Shown here in pieces: positions 1-8,460 of a stretch of DNA of 64,000 nt; positions within the stretch are counted from its first letter, which is position 1, and the number at the start of each line of letters is the position of its first letter. Location of the stretch: contig NZ_FOTW01000021.1 in the NCBI RefSeq assembly GCF_900114705.1, forward strand, positions 62,001 to 126,000. The letters are read 5' to 3'. The translations under genes were made by a program, and so were the position numbers. The notes beneath the pieces are model-generated. The model saw only the letters and a program-made list of their open reading frames with translations. It searched no databases and was not told the origin of the DNA. Source of the DNA: Rugamonas rubra (GTDB taxonomy: Bacteria; Pseudomonadota; Gammaproteobacteria; Burkholderiales; Burkholderiaceae_D).

Positions 1-1
1 G

Positions 2-997
2 ATGCCGCAGTTCGCCGACCCGCGGGCGGCGCGGCCGCAGGCCGGCAACTTCGCCGTCGGCCTGTCGATCTTCGTGCTCGGCCTGGCCAAGAAGATCCTG
101 ATCGCCGACAACCTGTCGCCGCTGGTCGGACCGGTGTTCGCCGCCGGCGCCGAGCCGCCGTTGCTGGAGGCCTGGATAGGCGCGCTGGCCTACACCTTCC
201 AGCTGTACTTCGACTTCTCCGGCTACTCCGACATGGCGATCGGCCTGTCGCGCCTGTTCGGCGTCAAGCTGCCGCTGAACTTCAACTCGCCCTACCGGGC
301 CGCCAACATCGCCGAGTTCTGGCGCCGCTGGCATATGACCCTGTCGCGCTTCCTGCGCGACTACCTGTACATTGCGCTGGGCGGCAACCGGGGCGGCGCG
401 GCGCGGCGTTGCCGCAACCTGATGCTGACCATGCTGCTGGGCGGCCTGTGGCACGGCGCCGGCTGGACCTTCGTCGTCTGGGGCGGCCTGCACGGCGTCT
501 ATCTGGTGCTGCACCAGGGTTGGCGCCGGCTGGCCGGCGCGCGGCCGCCGGGCCGGGGCGGCGCCGCCTTGACCTTCCTGGCGGTGCTGTTGGCCTGGGT
601 GGTGTTCCGCGCGCCCGACCTGCACACGGCCGGCAACATCCTGGCGGCGCTGGCCGGCGCCAACGGCATCGGCCTGCCGCACGGCTTGGCCGGCTGGGCG
701 CCGGCCTTCGCCCGGCTGGGCCTGCATCCGGCCTTCGACGGCATCCGCTGGATCGATTTCGGCGCGCCCGGCGTGCCGACCTTGGCGCTGGCGGCCGCGC
801 TGGCCTTTCTGGCCCCCAACACCCAAGAAATATTCTTTCAATATGAGCCCTCGATTGAAAGAATATTTCAACGCCTGCGCTGGCCCGCCTTTGCCTGGCA
901 TCCCGCCACGGCCTGGAGCCTGGGCATGGCGGCGCTGTTCGTCTGCTGCCTGGTCAGCATGAACAAGGTCACCGAGTTCCTCTACTTCCAATTCTAG
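2..997 (+). CDS. MBOAT-family O-acyltransferase (AlgI-like), 5' end outside window
   Basis: This is the C-terminal 331 residues of a membrane-bound O-acyltransferase of the AlgI type, which moves acyl (usually acetyl) groups across the inner membrane onto an exopolysaccharide. The visible part is mostly hydrophobic helices. It contains the family signatures FDFSGYSDMAIG, FWRRWHMTLS, LRDYLYIALGG and the WHGAGWTF/HG segment that carries the active-site histidine. AlgI proteins are usually about 470-500 residues, and the first visible methionine falls inside a conserved stretch (MPQFADP), so the real start lies upstream of the window. The stop is two bases before the next start, so the two genes are probably one transcript. 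The position beside an exosortase exopolysaccharide locus suggests acetylation of that polymer. The family call is secure; the substrate is inferred. Confidence 0.9.
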   Translation: MPQFADPRAARPQAGNFAVGLSIFVLGLAKKILIADNLSPLVGPVFAAGAEPPLLEAWIGALAYTFQLYFDFSGYSDMAIGLSRLFGVKLPLNFNSPYRAANIAEFWRRWHMTLSRFLRDYLYIALGGNRGGAARRCRNLMLTMLLGGLWHGAGWTFVVWGGLHGVYLVLHQGWRRLAGARPPGRGGAALTFLAVLLAWVVFRAPDLHTAGNILAALAGANGIGLPHGLAGWAPAFARLGLHPAFDGIRWIDFGAPGVPTLALAAALAFLAPNTQEIFFQYEPSIERIFQRLRWPAFAWHPATAWSLGMAALFVCCLVSMNKVTEFLYFQF

Positions 998-999
998 CC

Positions 1000-2205
1000 A
1001 TGCATGCTTCCGACAGCCCCCAATGGCGCACCTATGTGGCCACCTTCTGCGCCGCCAGCGCGCTGGTGGCCGGCGCGGTGACCACCCTCAACTACGTGGT
1101 CGACCCGTACTTGACCCACCAGTGGGACACGCCGCAGGTGCAGCGCCTGCGCCCCCCGCGCGAGAAGCTCAGCGCCTGGAGCAAGACCTACGCGATGGCC
1201 AGGTTCCGCCCGGCCGTGGTCTACCTGGGCAACTCGCGCACCGAGCTGGGCCTGCCGACGCGGGTCCCCGTGTTCGCCGGCAGGGACGTGTTCAACAGCG
1301 CGCTGTCGGGCGCCTCGATCGGCGACGCCATCGCGCTGGCCGAGCACGCCAGGCGGGTCAGCCGGCTCGACGTGGTGGTGTGGGGCATCGATGCGCCCTC
1401 GTTCTCGATGGAGGAGGGCAACACCGAGCTGGACCGGGAGTTGATCGCCGGCGGCCCCCACTACCTGTGGCGGCGCGGCCTGCTCAATCTGCGCCGGGCG
1501 CTGGCGCTCGACATGACGCAGGACTCGATCCGCCTGTTGCGCGGCGCCTTCGACGCGGTCTGCCACTCCAGCCTGGTGTTCCACGGCACGCGCGACGACG
1601 GCTGCCTCGACCTGCCCGTCGGCGGCTGGGCTGGCACCGAGGCGGCGATCCTGCCGCGCACGCGCGAATTCATCCGCGCCTCCGGCCCCACCGCCGAGGC
1701 CTTCAGCGCCTTCGAGGCCAGCGTCGACGCGCTGTGCGGCGACGGCGCCAAGGTGCGCCTGTACATCAACCCGACCCACGCGATGATGCTCGACGCGCTG
1801 TACTGGGCCGGCAAGTGGGCGCCGCTGGAGGCCTGGCAGCGCGGCCTGGCGGCGCTGGCCGGGCGCCAGCGCGGGCGCGGCTGCGACGTGCGGGTCTATG
1901 ACTTCTCCGGCTACAACAGCATCACCACCGAGACGCTGCCCCAGGTGAGCCGGCGCAACATGATGCAGCACTACTGGGAAACCTCGCACTACCGCAGCCA
2001 TGTCGGCCGCATGATCCTGGGCCGCATCTTCGGCGCCGCCGACGTGGCGCCGCCGGACGACTTCGGCGTCGAGTTGCTGCCGGCGACGATGGAGCCGCAC
2101 CTGGCCGCGCTGCGCGCCGGGCGCGAGCGCTACCACCGCGAGCACGCCGCCGAGACGGCGCTGGCCAGGGGCGTGGTGGCCGAGCGCAAGCGCGCGGCGC
2201 GCTGA
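1000..2205 (+). CDS. AlgJ/AlgX-like partner of the MBOAT acyltransferase (hypothetical)
   Basis: This 401-residue protein has one N-terminal membrane or signal segment (about residues 12-30, FCAASALVAGAVTTLNYVV) and a large periplasmic part. YLGNSRTELGL near residue 75 resembles the SGNH/GDSL-like nucleophile region of proteins that accompany MBOAT acyltransferases, and a late His (ETSHYRSHVG) could belong to the same active site. It starts two bases after the MBOAT stop, so translational coupling is likely. Inferred role: periplasmic acceptance or transfer of the acyl group to the exopolysaccharide. I do not recognise a named family with certainty. A plain hypothetical membrane-anchored protein is the alternative. 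Confidence 0.7.
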   Translation: MHASDSPQWRTYVATFCAASALVAGAVTTLNYVVDPYLTHQWDTPQVQRLRPPREKLSAWSKTYAMARFRPAVVYLGNSRTELGLPTRVPVFAGRDVFNSALSGASIGDAIALAEHARRVSRLDVVVWGIDAPSFSMEEGNTELDRELIAGGPHYLWRRGLLNLRRALALDMTQDSIRLLRGAFDAVCHSSLVFHGTRDDGCLDLPVGGWAGTEAAILPRTREFIRASGPTAEAFSAFEASVDALCGDGAKVRLYINPTHAMMLDALYWAGKWAPLEAWQRGLAALAGRQRGRGCDVRVYDFSGYNSITTETLPQVSRRNMMQHYWETSHYRSHVGRMILGRIFGAADVAPPDDFGVELLPATMEPHLAALRAGRERYHREHAAETALARGVVAERKRAAR

Positions 2206-2232
2206 GCGGGGCCAACCCGGCTCGAACCCGGC

Positions 2233-2982
2233 TCAATCCCGGCGCAACACGGCGCAACCCTTCTCGCAGGGGCGGCTGCTTTGCTGCAGCTCGGGGAATT
2301 CGGCGCCCCAGCGGCGCAGGATGGCCTGCTCGTCGGGCCGGCCGGCGTCGTCGAGGAAGACGGCGGCGCGCGGCGCCAGGCGCGGGAACAGCAGCGGCCC
2401 GGCCGGATAGCGCGCCAGCGGCGCGGTGGCCTGCGGCGGCCCGTCGATCACCAGCATGGCGATGGCCGGCCCGGCCGGCAGGCCGGCGGTGGCGTACCAC
2501 GGCCAGCTCTGCCCGGCCAAGGGCTGCGGCAGCAGCTCGGCGTCGAGCACCTCGGCCCAGTCGGCCAGGCCGTGGCGGCGCAACTGCTGGCGCGTTTGCT
2601 CGGCGTAGCGCGGCTTGTGCTCCAGGCTGTAGACCTTGCCGCCGCCGTTGAGCTGCATGCAGCGCGCCAGCACCAGCGTCGAGGTGCCGCTGCTGCACTC
2701 GACGACGACGCCGGGCCGCTCGGCCAGGGCGTGGCGCGCCAGCTCGAGCAGGAAGTCGGGCGAGGCGGCCCAGCCGCGCGTGCCGGGCAGGCCGTGGCGC
2801 AGGTCGAGGTCGACGTACAGGGCCTGCAGCGCCTCGATCTGGCGGAACAGCGCGGCCGTGTCGTGGCGCGACTGGTCGCGCGACTCGTACAACAGCAGGT
2901 GGACGCGGCGCAACTTGTGCAGCCCGACCAGGCACAGCAGAAGAATGGCGGCGCTCAACAGCGCCTGGGCGTAGGACGGCAT
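2233..2982 (-). CDS. Membrane-anchored class I SAM-dependent methyltransferase
   Basis: This 249-residue protein has one N-terminal transmembrane helix (about residues 5-22) followed by a Rossmann methyltransferase domain. VVECSSGTSTLVLARCM (about residues 92-108) matches the SAM-binding glycine-rich loop, VYSLEHKPRYAEQT the second-strand acidic region, and MLVIDGPP the fourth strand. It is the last gene of the minus-strand exopolysaccharide block, 18 bases after the deacetylase. Methyltransferases of this shape occur beside exosortase loci, so sugar or polymer methylation is the likely job. The acceptor is unknown. It converges with the acyltransferase pair over a 27-base gap. Confidence 0.8.
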   Translation of the reverse strand: MPSYAQALLSAAILLLCLVGLHKLRRVHLLLYESRDQSRHDTAALFRQIEALQALYVDLDLRHGLPGTRGWAASPDFLLELARHALAERPGVVVECSSGTSTLVLARCMQLNGGGKVYSLEHKPRYAEQTRQQLRRHGLADWAEVLDAELLPQPLAGQSWPWYATAGLPAGPAIAMLVIDGPPQATAPLARYPAGPLLFPRLAPRAAVFLDDAGRPDEQAILRRWGAEFPELQQSSRPCEKGCAVLRRD

Positions 2983-3000
2983 GGCGACTCCTTTCTGGTG

Positions 3001-3999
3001 TTAGCGGAAGCGGCTCCAACCCTGTTCGGCGACGCGGCGCAGCGAGTTGAACCACATGGCCCGCACCGCTTGTTGCGGCGGGATGGCCGGCATCGCGTCG
3101 AGCGGCAGCTCGGAGAACAGGCTGGTGCGGAAGCGCTCGCGGTGTTGGCCGAGGAAGGCGCAGAGCTGCTCGAAGCGGCGGATGTTCAGGCGGTGCGGGG
3201 TGGGCGGGCGGCCGGCGCCGCGCTTCTTGACCAGCTCGAAGCTGTGCAGCACGATGACGAAGGCGTACCAGCCGGCGCGCCAGGCGCCCTGCAGGGCGTC
3301 GCGCATCTCGCCGAAGGAGCAGGCGCACAACTGGGCGTGGCGGGCGTGGCCGGGAAAATCGCCGAAGGAGGCGATGGGGAACTCCCAGACGCCGTCGATG
3401 GCCTGCGGCTGGGCCAGCCGGCGCCCGCCCCAGTCGCCGTTGACGAAGGCGGCGTTGTAGCTGCTGTCGATGGCGATGCCGTTGCGCGCCAGCGCGCGCA
3501 GCGTGTCGAGGTTGCCGCCGTAGCTGCCGGCGCGGAAGGCCTGCACCCGCGGCACGCCGGCCGCCGCCAGGTTGGCCAGGCCTTTGCGGATGAGCACGGT
3601 CTGCTGCTCCAGCGGCAGCTCGCTCAGGTACTGGCAATGGGAGGGCGGCAGCTCCGGGTCGTCCAGTTCGCCGAGCCATTCGGTGTGCAGGTGCAGCTGC
3701 ACCTCGTGGCCGCCGGACTGCACCAGCGCGGCGATGTGGGCCAGCGGCGCCGGGCCGGCGCGGGCGGCGAACAGGGCCTCGACGAAATAGCTGGCGCGCA
3801 GGCCGTGGCGGTTCAAGCCGGCGATCTGGAAGGGCAGGCCGAAGGCGCCGGCGCCGGTCTGGCCGTGGATGTCGGCGGCGATCTCGTCGGCGAAGTCGGC
3901 CTTGTCGGCCGGCAGCGGACGGCTCGGCCAGTCGGGCACCGTGGGCCACAGCTCGGTGTCGACGGTCAGGAAGACCCGCAGCACGTGCTCGGCGCTCAT
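3001..3999 (-). CDS. Polysaccharide deacetylase family protein
   Basis: This 332-residue cytoplasmic-looking protein has a NodB-type deacetylase fold. The metal-binding aspartate is in FLTVDTELWP near residue 14, and the histidine pair is in EVQLHLHTEW near residue 105. FRAGSYGG near residue 155 is the catalytic-arginine region. There is no signal peptide. It is not a close match to the usual PEP-CTERM-locus deacetylase, which begins with a SVDVEDYF-like motif. It may de-N-acetylate a lipid-linked sugar or be a glycosidase-like relative. It lies between the glycosyltransferase and the methyltransferase, with 52 and 18 bases between genes, so it is probably in the same operon. Confidence 0.8.
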   Translation of the reverse strand: MSAEHVLRVFLTVDTELWPTVPDWPSRPLPADKADFADEIAADIHGQTGAGAFGLPFQIAGLNRHGLRASYFVEALFAARAGPAPLAHIAALVQSGGHEVQLHLHTEWLGELDDPELPPSHCQYLSELPLEQQTVLIRKGLANLAAAGVPRVQAFRAGSYGGNLDTLRALARNGIAIDSSYNAAFVNGDWGGRRLAQPQAIDGVWEFPIASFGDFPGHARHAQLCACSFGEMRDALQGAWRAGWYAFVIVLHSFELVKKRGAGRPPTPHRLNIRRFEQLCAFLGQHRERFRTSLFSELPLDAMPAIPPQQAVRAMWFNSLRRVAEQGWSRFR

Positions 4000-4051
4000 G
4001 CCCGCCTCCCGTGGCCGCGCGCCGCGCGGGCGCGCGCCATGCCGGCGCGCC

Positions 4052-5245
4052 TCATGGCCGGCGCCCGGCGCCGGGCCGGGCGGCCAAGGCGTCGTACACG
4101 GCCAGATAGGCGCCGGCCATGGCCAGCAGGCTGTGCTCGGCCAGCACCAGGCGGCGGGCGCGGGCGCCGTGGCGCTGGGTCAGGCCGGGGTTGCGGTAGT
4201 AGTCGGCGATGGCGTCGGCCAGCAGTTGCGGCGCGCCCGGCGGCACCAGCGTGCCGGTGCGGCCGGGCTGCACCAGCTCGGCGTTGCCGCCGACCGCCGT
4301 GGCCACCACCGGCAGGCCGCTGGCCATCGCCTCGAGGATGGCGTCGCGGCCGCCCTCGACCAGCGCCGGCTGGACGAACAGGTCCATGGCCCGCATCAGC
4401 TGGGCGACGTCGTCGCGGGCGCCCGGCAGCCAGGCCAGCTCGGCCACGCCGGCCCGCTCGAGCAGCTCGAGGCAGGCGGCGCGGCAGGGGCCGTCGCCGA
4501 CGACGAGCAGGCGCAGCCGGGCGCGCGGCGACTCCTCCTCGGCCAGCAGCAACAGGAAGGCGCGCACCAGGCCGGCGCAGTCGCGCGTGTCGACCAGGGC
4601 GCCGACGGCGCCGACGACGAAGGCGCCCTCGCACAGGAAGCCGGCCGGGCCGACCGCCGCCGCCGGGCCGAGGCGGGGGTGGAAGCGCAGGCTGTCGACG
4701 CCGTCGCCGATGCGGCTGACCCGGGCCGGGCGGGCGCCGATGCTGTCGACCAGCCAGCGTTCGAGCTCGCGGCTGACGGCGACGAACTGGCCGACCAGGG
4801 GGCGCAGCAGGCGCCGCAACAGCCGGTAGCGGCGGCCGCGGCCGTGCAGCTCGGGCGTCGCGGCGGCGTGCTCGCCGTGCACGCGCAGGCGGATGCCGGC
4901 GGCGGCGGCCAGCAGCTGGCCCTCGATGCCGGCCAGGTTGCGGGTGTGGATCAGGTCGGGCCGCAGCCGGCGCAGCACATGGAACAGGCGCAGATAGTGG
5001 CCCCAGTCCTTGCCCTCGCGCTTGTGCAGGCTGATGACCTCGACCCCGGGCCGGCGCAGCGCCTCGGCCAAGGTGCCGGCCTCCTTCATGCAGACGATGG
5101 CGTGGCGGTAGCGCTCGGGCGGCATGTGGTTGATCAGATGCACCAGGTCGTTTTCCAGGCCGGCGCCGAGCTGCTGCACCAGGTGCAGCACCAGCGGCGC
5201 GGCGCGCCGTTCGTCGCGCTCCAGGCCCTTGCTATCGGGCGGCAT
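4052..5245 (-). CDS. PEP-CTERM/XrtA-associated GT4 glycosyltransferase
   Basis: This 397-residue GT-B glycosyltransferase resembles the sugar transferase subfamily regularly found in XrtA exopolysaccharide loci. The N-terminal half has PLVLHLVQQLGAGLEN and the acceptor-side PDLIHTRNLAGIEGQ. The C-terminal half has the donor-binding region LVEGGRDAILEAMASGLPVV with the E-x7-E arrangement typical of GT4 enzymes. It lacks a membrane segment and should act at the inner face of the cytoplasmic membrane on a lipid-linked oligosaccharide. Its start lies inside the last codons of the exosortase gene (14-base overlap), which argues for coupled translation. The donor sugar cannot be read from the sequence. 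Confidence 0.88.
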   Translation of the reverse strand: MPPDSKGLERDERRAAPLVLHLVQQLGAGLENDLVHLINHMPPERYRHAIVCMKEAGTLAEALRRPGVEVISLHKREGKDWGHYLRLFHVLRRLRPDLIHTRNLAGIEGQLLAAAAGIRLRVHGEHAAATPELHGRGRRYRLLRRLLRPLVGQFVAVSRELERWLVDSIGARPARVSRIGDGVDSLRFHPRLGPAAAVGPAGFLCEGAFVVGAVGALVDTRDCAGLVRAFLLLLAEEESPRARLRLLVVGDGPCRAACLELLERAGVAELAWLPGARDDVAQLMRAMDLFVQPALVEGGRDAILEAMASGLPVVATAVGGNAELVQPGRTGTLVPPGAPQLLADAIADYYRNPGLTQRHGARARRLVLAEHSLLAMAGAYLAVYDALAARPGAGRRP

Positions 5246-6803
5246 GGCGCAGGCTCTCGTCTATGCTCGGCAGCAGCGCCTCGAGCAGGGCGCGCAGGGC
5301 CGGTTCGGCCTGCTCGGGCCGCTCGTCGAAAGGCGCGGCGACGGCGATCTCGGCGCCGTGTTCGGCCTCGCCGAACAGCTTGTTCTTGGCCAGCATCAGC
5401 TTCAACAGCTGGGGGCTGCTGAGCTCGACCCCGGTCTGGCGGTACCAGCGCCAGACCAGCAGGCGCCGTTCGGCGGCCTGGACGATGGTGGCGCGCACGC
5501 GCAGCGTGCGCCCGCCCAGGCGCAGCGGGCGCACGCTGGTGGCCAGCTCGTGCCATTGCGGCAGTCCGGTCTCGACCTTGCGCCGCACCGGCGTCAGCAG
5601 TTCCGCGCCCTTGGCCTGGCTGGCGTACCAGGTCAGCTGCAGCGTGGCGCTGGTGGCGCCGTCGTTGAGCCTGGCGGCGTAGCGGCGTGGCTGGCCGGCG
5701 TGCAGCACGTGCCAGTCGTCCGGCGCCAGCGGGCTGGCGCGCCAGGGCGGCGGCGGCGCCAGCGGCAAGGGGGCCGGCGACAAGGAGACGGCGGCGCCGG
5801 CGGCCGGCGCCGGGCGCGCCAGCAGGTGCGCGGCCAGCGGCGGCCAGAGCGCGGCCAGCAGCACGCAGGCGGCGGCCGCGCGCGCCGTGGCGGCGCCGTG
5901 GCGCGGCGCGGCCGGGGCCGGCGGCGCCGGGCGGGCGGCGGCGGGCGCCTGGCGCCACCTGGCGCCGCTCCAGAACAGCAGCAGGGAGACCAGGCCGAAG
6001 AAGATCCAGCCGTAGACCAGGTGGTCGATGCCGACGGCCAGGCGCATGTCGCTGAAGTGGCCGACCAGCACGATCAGGTAGGCGCGCACGCCGTTGGCCA
6101 GCACCGGCAGCAGCAGGGCCACCGCCATGAAGGCCAGGCGGCGGCGCCGGCTGCGGTAGTTCAGGTGGGCGTACAGGGCGCCCAGCGCGACCGAGGCGAT
6201 GACGTAGCGCAGGCCGCTGCAGGCCTCGACCACCGACCAGTTGCCGCTGGGCAGGCTCAGGTAGTTGTTCTCCAGGAACACCGGTATCGCGCTCAGGCGC
6301 AGCGCGGCGGCGGTGAAGCGGGCGGTGAAATCCATCAGCGGCGGCACGAAGATCTCGCCGAAGGGCACGGCCAGCAGCAGGTAGCCGAGCGGGAAGGCGA
6401 GCGCCCGGGTCAGGACCGGACCGGACAGGGCCAACACGGCGGCCGGCAGCATCGCCACGAACAGGTATTGCTGCAGCACTTGGACGTTGGCCAGCGTGGC
6501 CAGCAGCCAGGCGGCGCCCAGCAGGACCAGCGCGGCCAGGCCGGCGCCGGCGGGCCGGCGCGGCAGGGCGGCCAGCGCCGCGCGTTGGCGCCAGACCAGC
6601 CAGGCGCTGATGGGCAGGATGGCGAAGCCGTGCGTGAAGGTTTCCGAGCGCAGCCATAGGGCCACCATCGCCGCCGCCGTCTGCCAGTACAGCAGCAACA
6701 GCGCCGCCAACACGGCGAGCAACAGCAGCAGGTCGCGCCGGCCGGCCCGCCCGGCCAGGGCGCAGGGCCGGGCGGCGGCCAGCGCCGCGCCGGGCGCGCT
6801 CAT
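5232..6803 (-). CDS. xrtA: Exosortase A fused to EpsI domain
   Basis: This 523-residue protein has eight or so predicted membrane helices in its first 320 residues, then an EpsI-type periplasmic domain (about residues 375-520). The transpeptidase-like residues of exosortases are visible: Cys195 in VEACSGLR, Arg240 in NGVRAY and His261 in the DHLVYGW motif. Exosortases cleave and sort proteins carrying a C-terminal PEP-CTERM signal; one such substrate is encoded at 13194-14132. I start at the ATG at 6803 because its N terminus (MSAPGAALAAARP) leads directly into the first helix. The frame stays open 70 codons further upstream but is only Arg/Ala-rich, with no family likeness. Downstream it overlaps the glycosyltransferase gene. 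Confidence 0.93.
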   Translation of the reverse strand: MSAPGAALAAARPCALAGRAGRRDLLLLLAVLAALLLLYWQTAAAMVALWLRSETFTHGFAILPISAWLVWRQRAALAALPRRPAGAGLAALVLLGAAWLLATLANVQVLQQYLFVAMLPAAVLALSGPVLTRALAFPLGYLLLAVPFGEIFVPPLMDFTARFTAAALRLSAIPVFLENNYLSLPSGNWSVVEACSGLRYVIASVALGALYAHLNYRSRRRRLAFMAVALLLPVLANGVRAYLIVLVGHFSDMRLAVGIDHLVYGWIFFGLVSLLLFWSGARWRQAPAAARPAPPAPAAPRHGAATARAAAACVLLAALWPPLAAHLLARPAPAAGAAVSLSPAPLPLAPPPPWRASPLAPDDWHVLHAGQPRRYAARLNDGATSATLQLTWYASQAKGAELLTPVRRKVETGLPQWHELATSVRPLRLGGRTLRVRATIVQAAERRLLVWRWYRQTGVELSSPQLLKLMLAKNKLFGEAEHGAEIAVAAPFDERPEQAEPALRALLEALLPSIDESLRHAAR

Positions 6804-7243
6804 GGCCGCCGCCCCGCCGCGCGCGCGCAGGCGGCGGCTATGCTCGGCAGCGCGGCGGCGGCGTCGCTCGGTCCAGGCTGCATCTTGCGCTCCCAAGAAA
6901 GGCTTGCTTGATCGCTTAGGGCGGCGGCCGCGCCGGCCGGCGCAGCGCCTCGGTTTGCGCCGCGCCGGCGCGGCCCGTGGGGCGGCGCCGAGGCGGAAGT
7001 GGCGCGTCGACACCGCCTAGCGGCGCCGTCGCGCCGGGCGTGCAGTTAGAATATGCCAGCCCTGCGGCCAGTCGGGTTGAGACCGCGCAAGGACCGGCGC
7101 GCCGATGCCCGCGTCCGCCATCGCTCCGTCCGCCGCCCCCGATCGGCGGCGTTGCGCCGGCCCGGCGCCGCCCGGCTGCCCTGGTCCGGGGACGCGCGCC
7201 TTACCGCCCGGGATGCTGGTGGTGGCGTCGGCGCCGGCCGCCG
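6804..7243. other. 440-base spacer between wecB and xrtA
   Basis: No gene is supported here. The strand carrying xrtA is open as an Arg-rich extension but has no domain likeness. A weak sigma-54-like arrangement reads on the minus strand: GG at 6893-6892 and GC at 6881-6880 separated by ten bases, about 65 bases before the xrtA start once the expected transcript start is counted. Its flanks match the consensus poorly (AGCG instead of CACG, AT instead of TT). A more A/T-rich patch lies at 7044-7055. No clear terminator follows wecB. Confidence 0.4.
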
Positions 7244-8404
7244 TCAGCGGGCGTGCGCGCCGCGCCGTTGCAGCCAGGCGTCGACCACGCCGGCGATGCG
7301 GCCGGCCGCCTGGCCGTCCCACAGCGCCGGCCGGCGCCCGGTCTTGCCGCCGTGCCGCAGGATGTCCTCGCACAGCGCCAGGATCACCGCCGGGTCGTGG
7401 CCGGCCACCGTGTTGCTGCCCTCGCTGACGGTGATCGGCCGCTCGGTGTTCTCGCGCAGCGTCAGGCAGGGCACGCCGAGCGCGGTGGTCTCCTCCTGCA
7501 CGCCGCCGGAGTCGGTCAGCACCACGCTGGCGTCCTTCATCAGGCCGAGCATCTCGAGGTAGTCGGCCGGCGGCAGGCAGGCCACGCCGGGCGCGTCGGG
7601 CGGCGGCAGCAGGCCGCCCTCGCCCAGGCGGGCGCGGGTGTGCGGGTCGAGCGGGAAGATCACCGGCAACTGCTGGCTGATCTTGCGCACCGCCGCCATC
7701 AGCTTGCGCAGGCGCGCCGGATGGTCGACGTTGGCCGGCCGCTGCAGCGTCAGCACGGCGTAGCGCTGGCCCGCCGCCAGCAGGTCGCGCCGGCCGGCCC
7801 TGGCCAGCACGGTGGCGGTCGGCACCGCGCGCGGCAGTTGCGCCAGCAGCGAGTCGATCATGACGTTGCCGACGTGGTGGATGCGGGCGGCGGCGACGCC
7901 CTCGAGCAGCAGGTTGTTCAGCGCCGCCGGCTCGCTGGTGAACAGCAGCTCGGACAACTGGTCGGTGAGCACCCGGTTGATCTCCTCGGGCATGCGGCGG
8001 TCGTAGCTGCGCAGGCCGGCCTCGACGTGCAGCACCGGCACGCCCAGCTTGGCGGCCACCAGCGCGCAGGCCAGCGTCGAGTTGACGTCGCCGACCAGCA
8101 GCACGGCCTGCGGCGCCAGGCGGCGCAGCGCCGGTTCGAAGCGGCGCATCACCTCGGCGGTCTGCTGGGCGTGGCTGGACTGGCCGACGGCCAGGTCGAG
8201 CTGCGGCGGCGCCAGGCCGAGCGCGGCGAACTGGCGGGCGTCCATCGCCGCGTCGTCGTGCTGGCCGGTGTGCACCAGGCTGACGTCGACGGCCGGCCGC
8301 AGCCGCCCCAGCGCGGCCAGGATGGGCGCCATCTTCATCAGGTTGGGGCGCGCCGCGACGACGCAGAGGAGGTGGGCGCGGTGCGGCGGGACGGTGTCGG
8401 GCAT
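7244..8404 (-). CDS. wecB: UDP-N-acetylglucosamine 2-epimerase (non-hydrolysing)
   Basis: This 386-residue enzyme interconverts UDP-GlcNAc and UDP-ManNAc in the cytoplasm. Family signatures are clear: ARPNLMKMAP near the start, VHTGQHDD, VLLVGDVNST, VLHVEAGLRSYDRRMPEEINR, LTLQRPANVD and the UDP-binding VLTDSGGVQEE. The length fits the family (about 370-390). I use the ATG at 8404 (MPDTVPPHRAH) because the open frame before it is antisense-like junk. It lies in the exosortase locus between the outer-membrane protein gene and xrtA, so it should supply a ManNAc-type precursor for the exopolysaccharide. It could also serve general ManNAc needs. Confidence 0.93.
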   Translation of the reverse strand: MPDTVPPHRAHLLCVVAARPNLMKMAPILAALGRLRPAVDVSLVHTGQHDDAAMDARQFAALGLAPPQLDLAVGQSSHAQQTAEVMRRFEPALRRLAPQAVLLVGDVNSTLACALVAAKLGVPVLHVEAGLRSYDRRMPEEINRVLTDQLSELLFTSEPAALNNLLLEGVAAARIHHVGNVMIDSLLAQLPRAVPTATVLARAGRRDLLAAGQRYAVLTLQRPANVDHPARLRKLMAAVRKISQQLPVIFPLDPHTRARLGEGGLLPPPDAPGVACLPPADYLEMLGLMKDASVVLTDSGGVQEETTALGVPCLTLRENTERPITVSEGSNTVAGHDPAVILALCEDILRHGGKTGRRPALWDGQAAGRIAGVVDAWLQRRGAHAR

Positions 8405-8460
8405 GGCGGGCTCCGGGCGGGTTGGAACGGCAGGGATGGACGGGGCGGCTGGGGCGCGGC

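Noticed and set aside
6804..7013. Extending xrtA upstream to 7013
   Set aside because: The extra 70 residues are Arg/Ala-rich with no homology, and the ATG at 6803 gives the normal N terminus before the first helix.
7040..7060. TGGCA and TGCA words resembling a sigma-54 promoter upstream of xrtA
   Set aside because: The distance between GG and GC is twelve bases, not ten.
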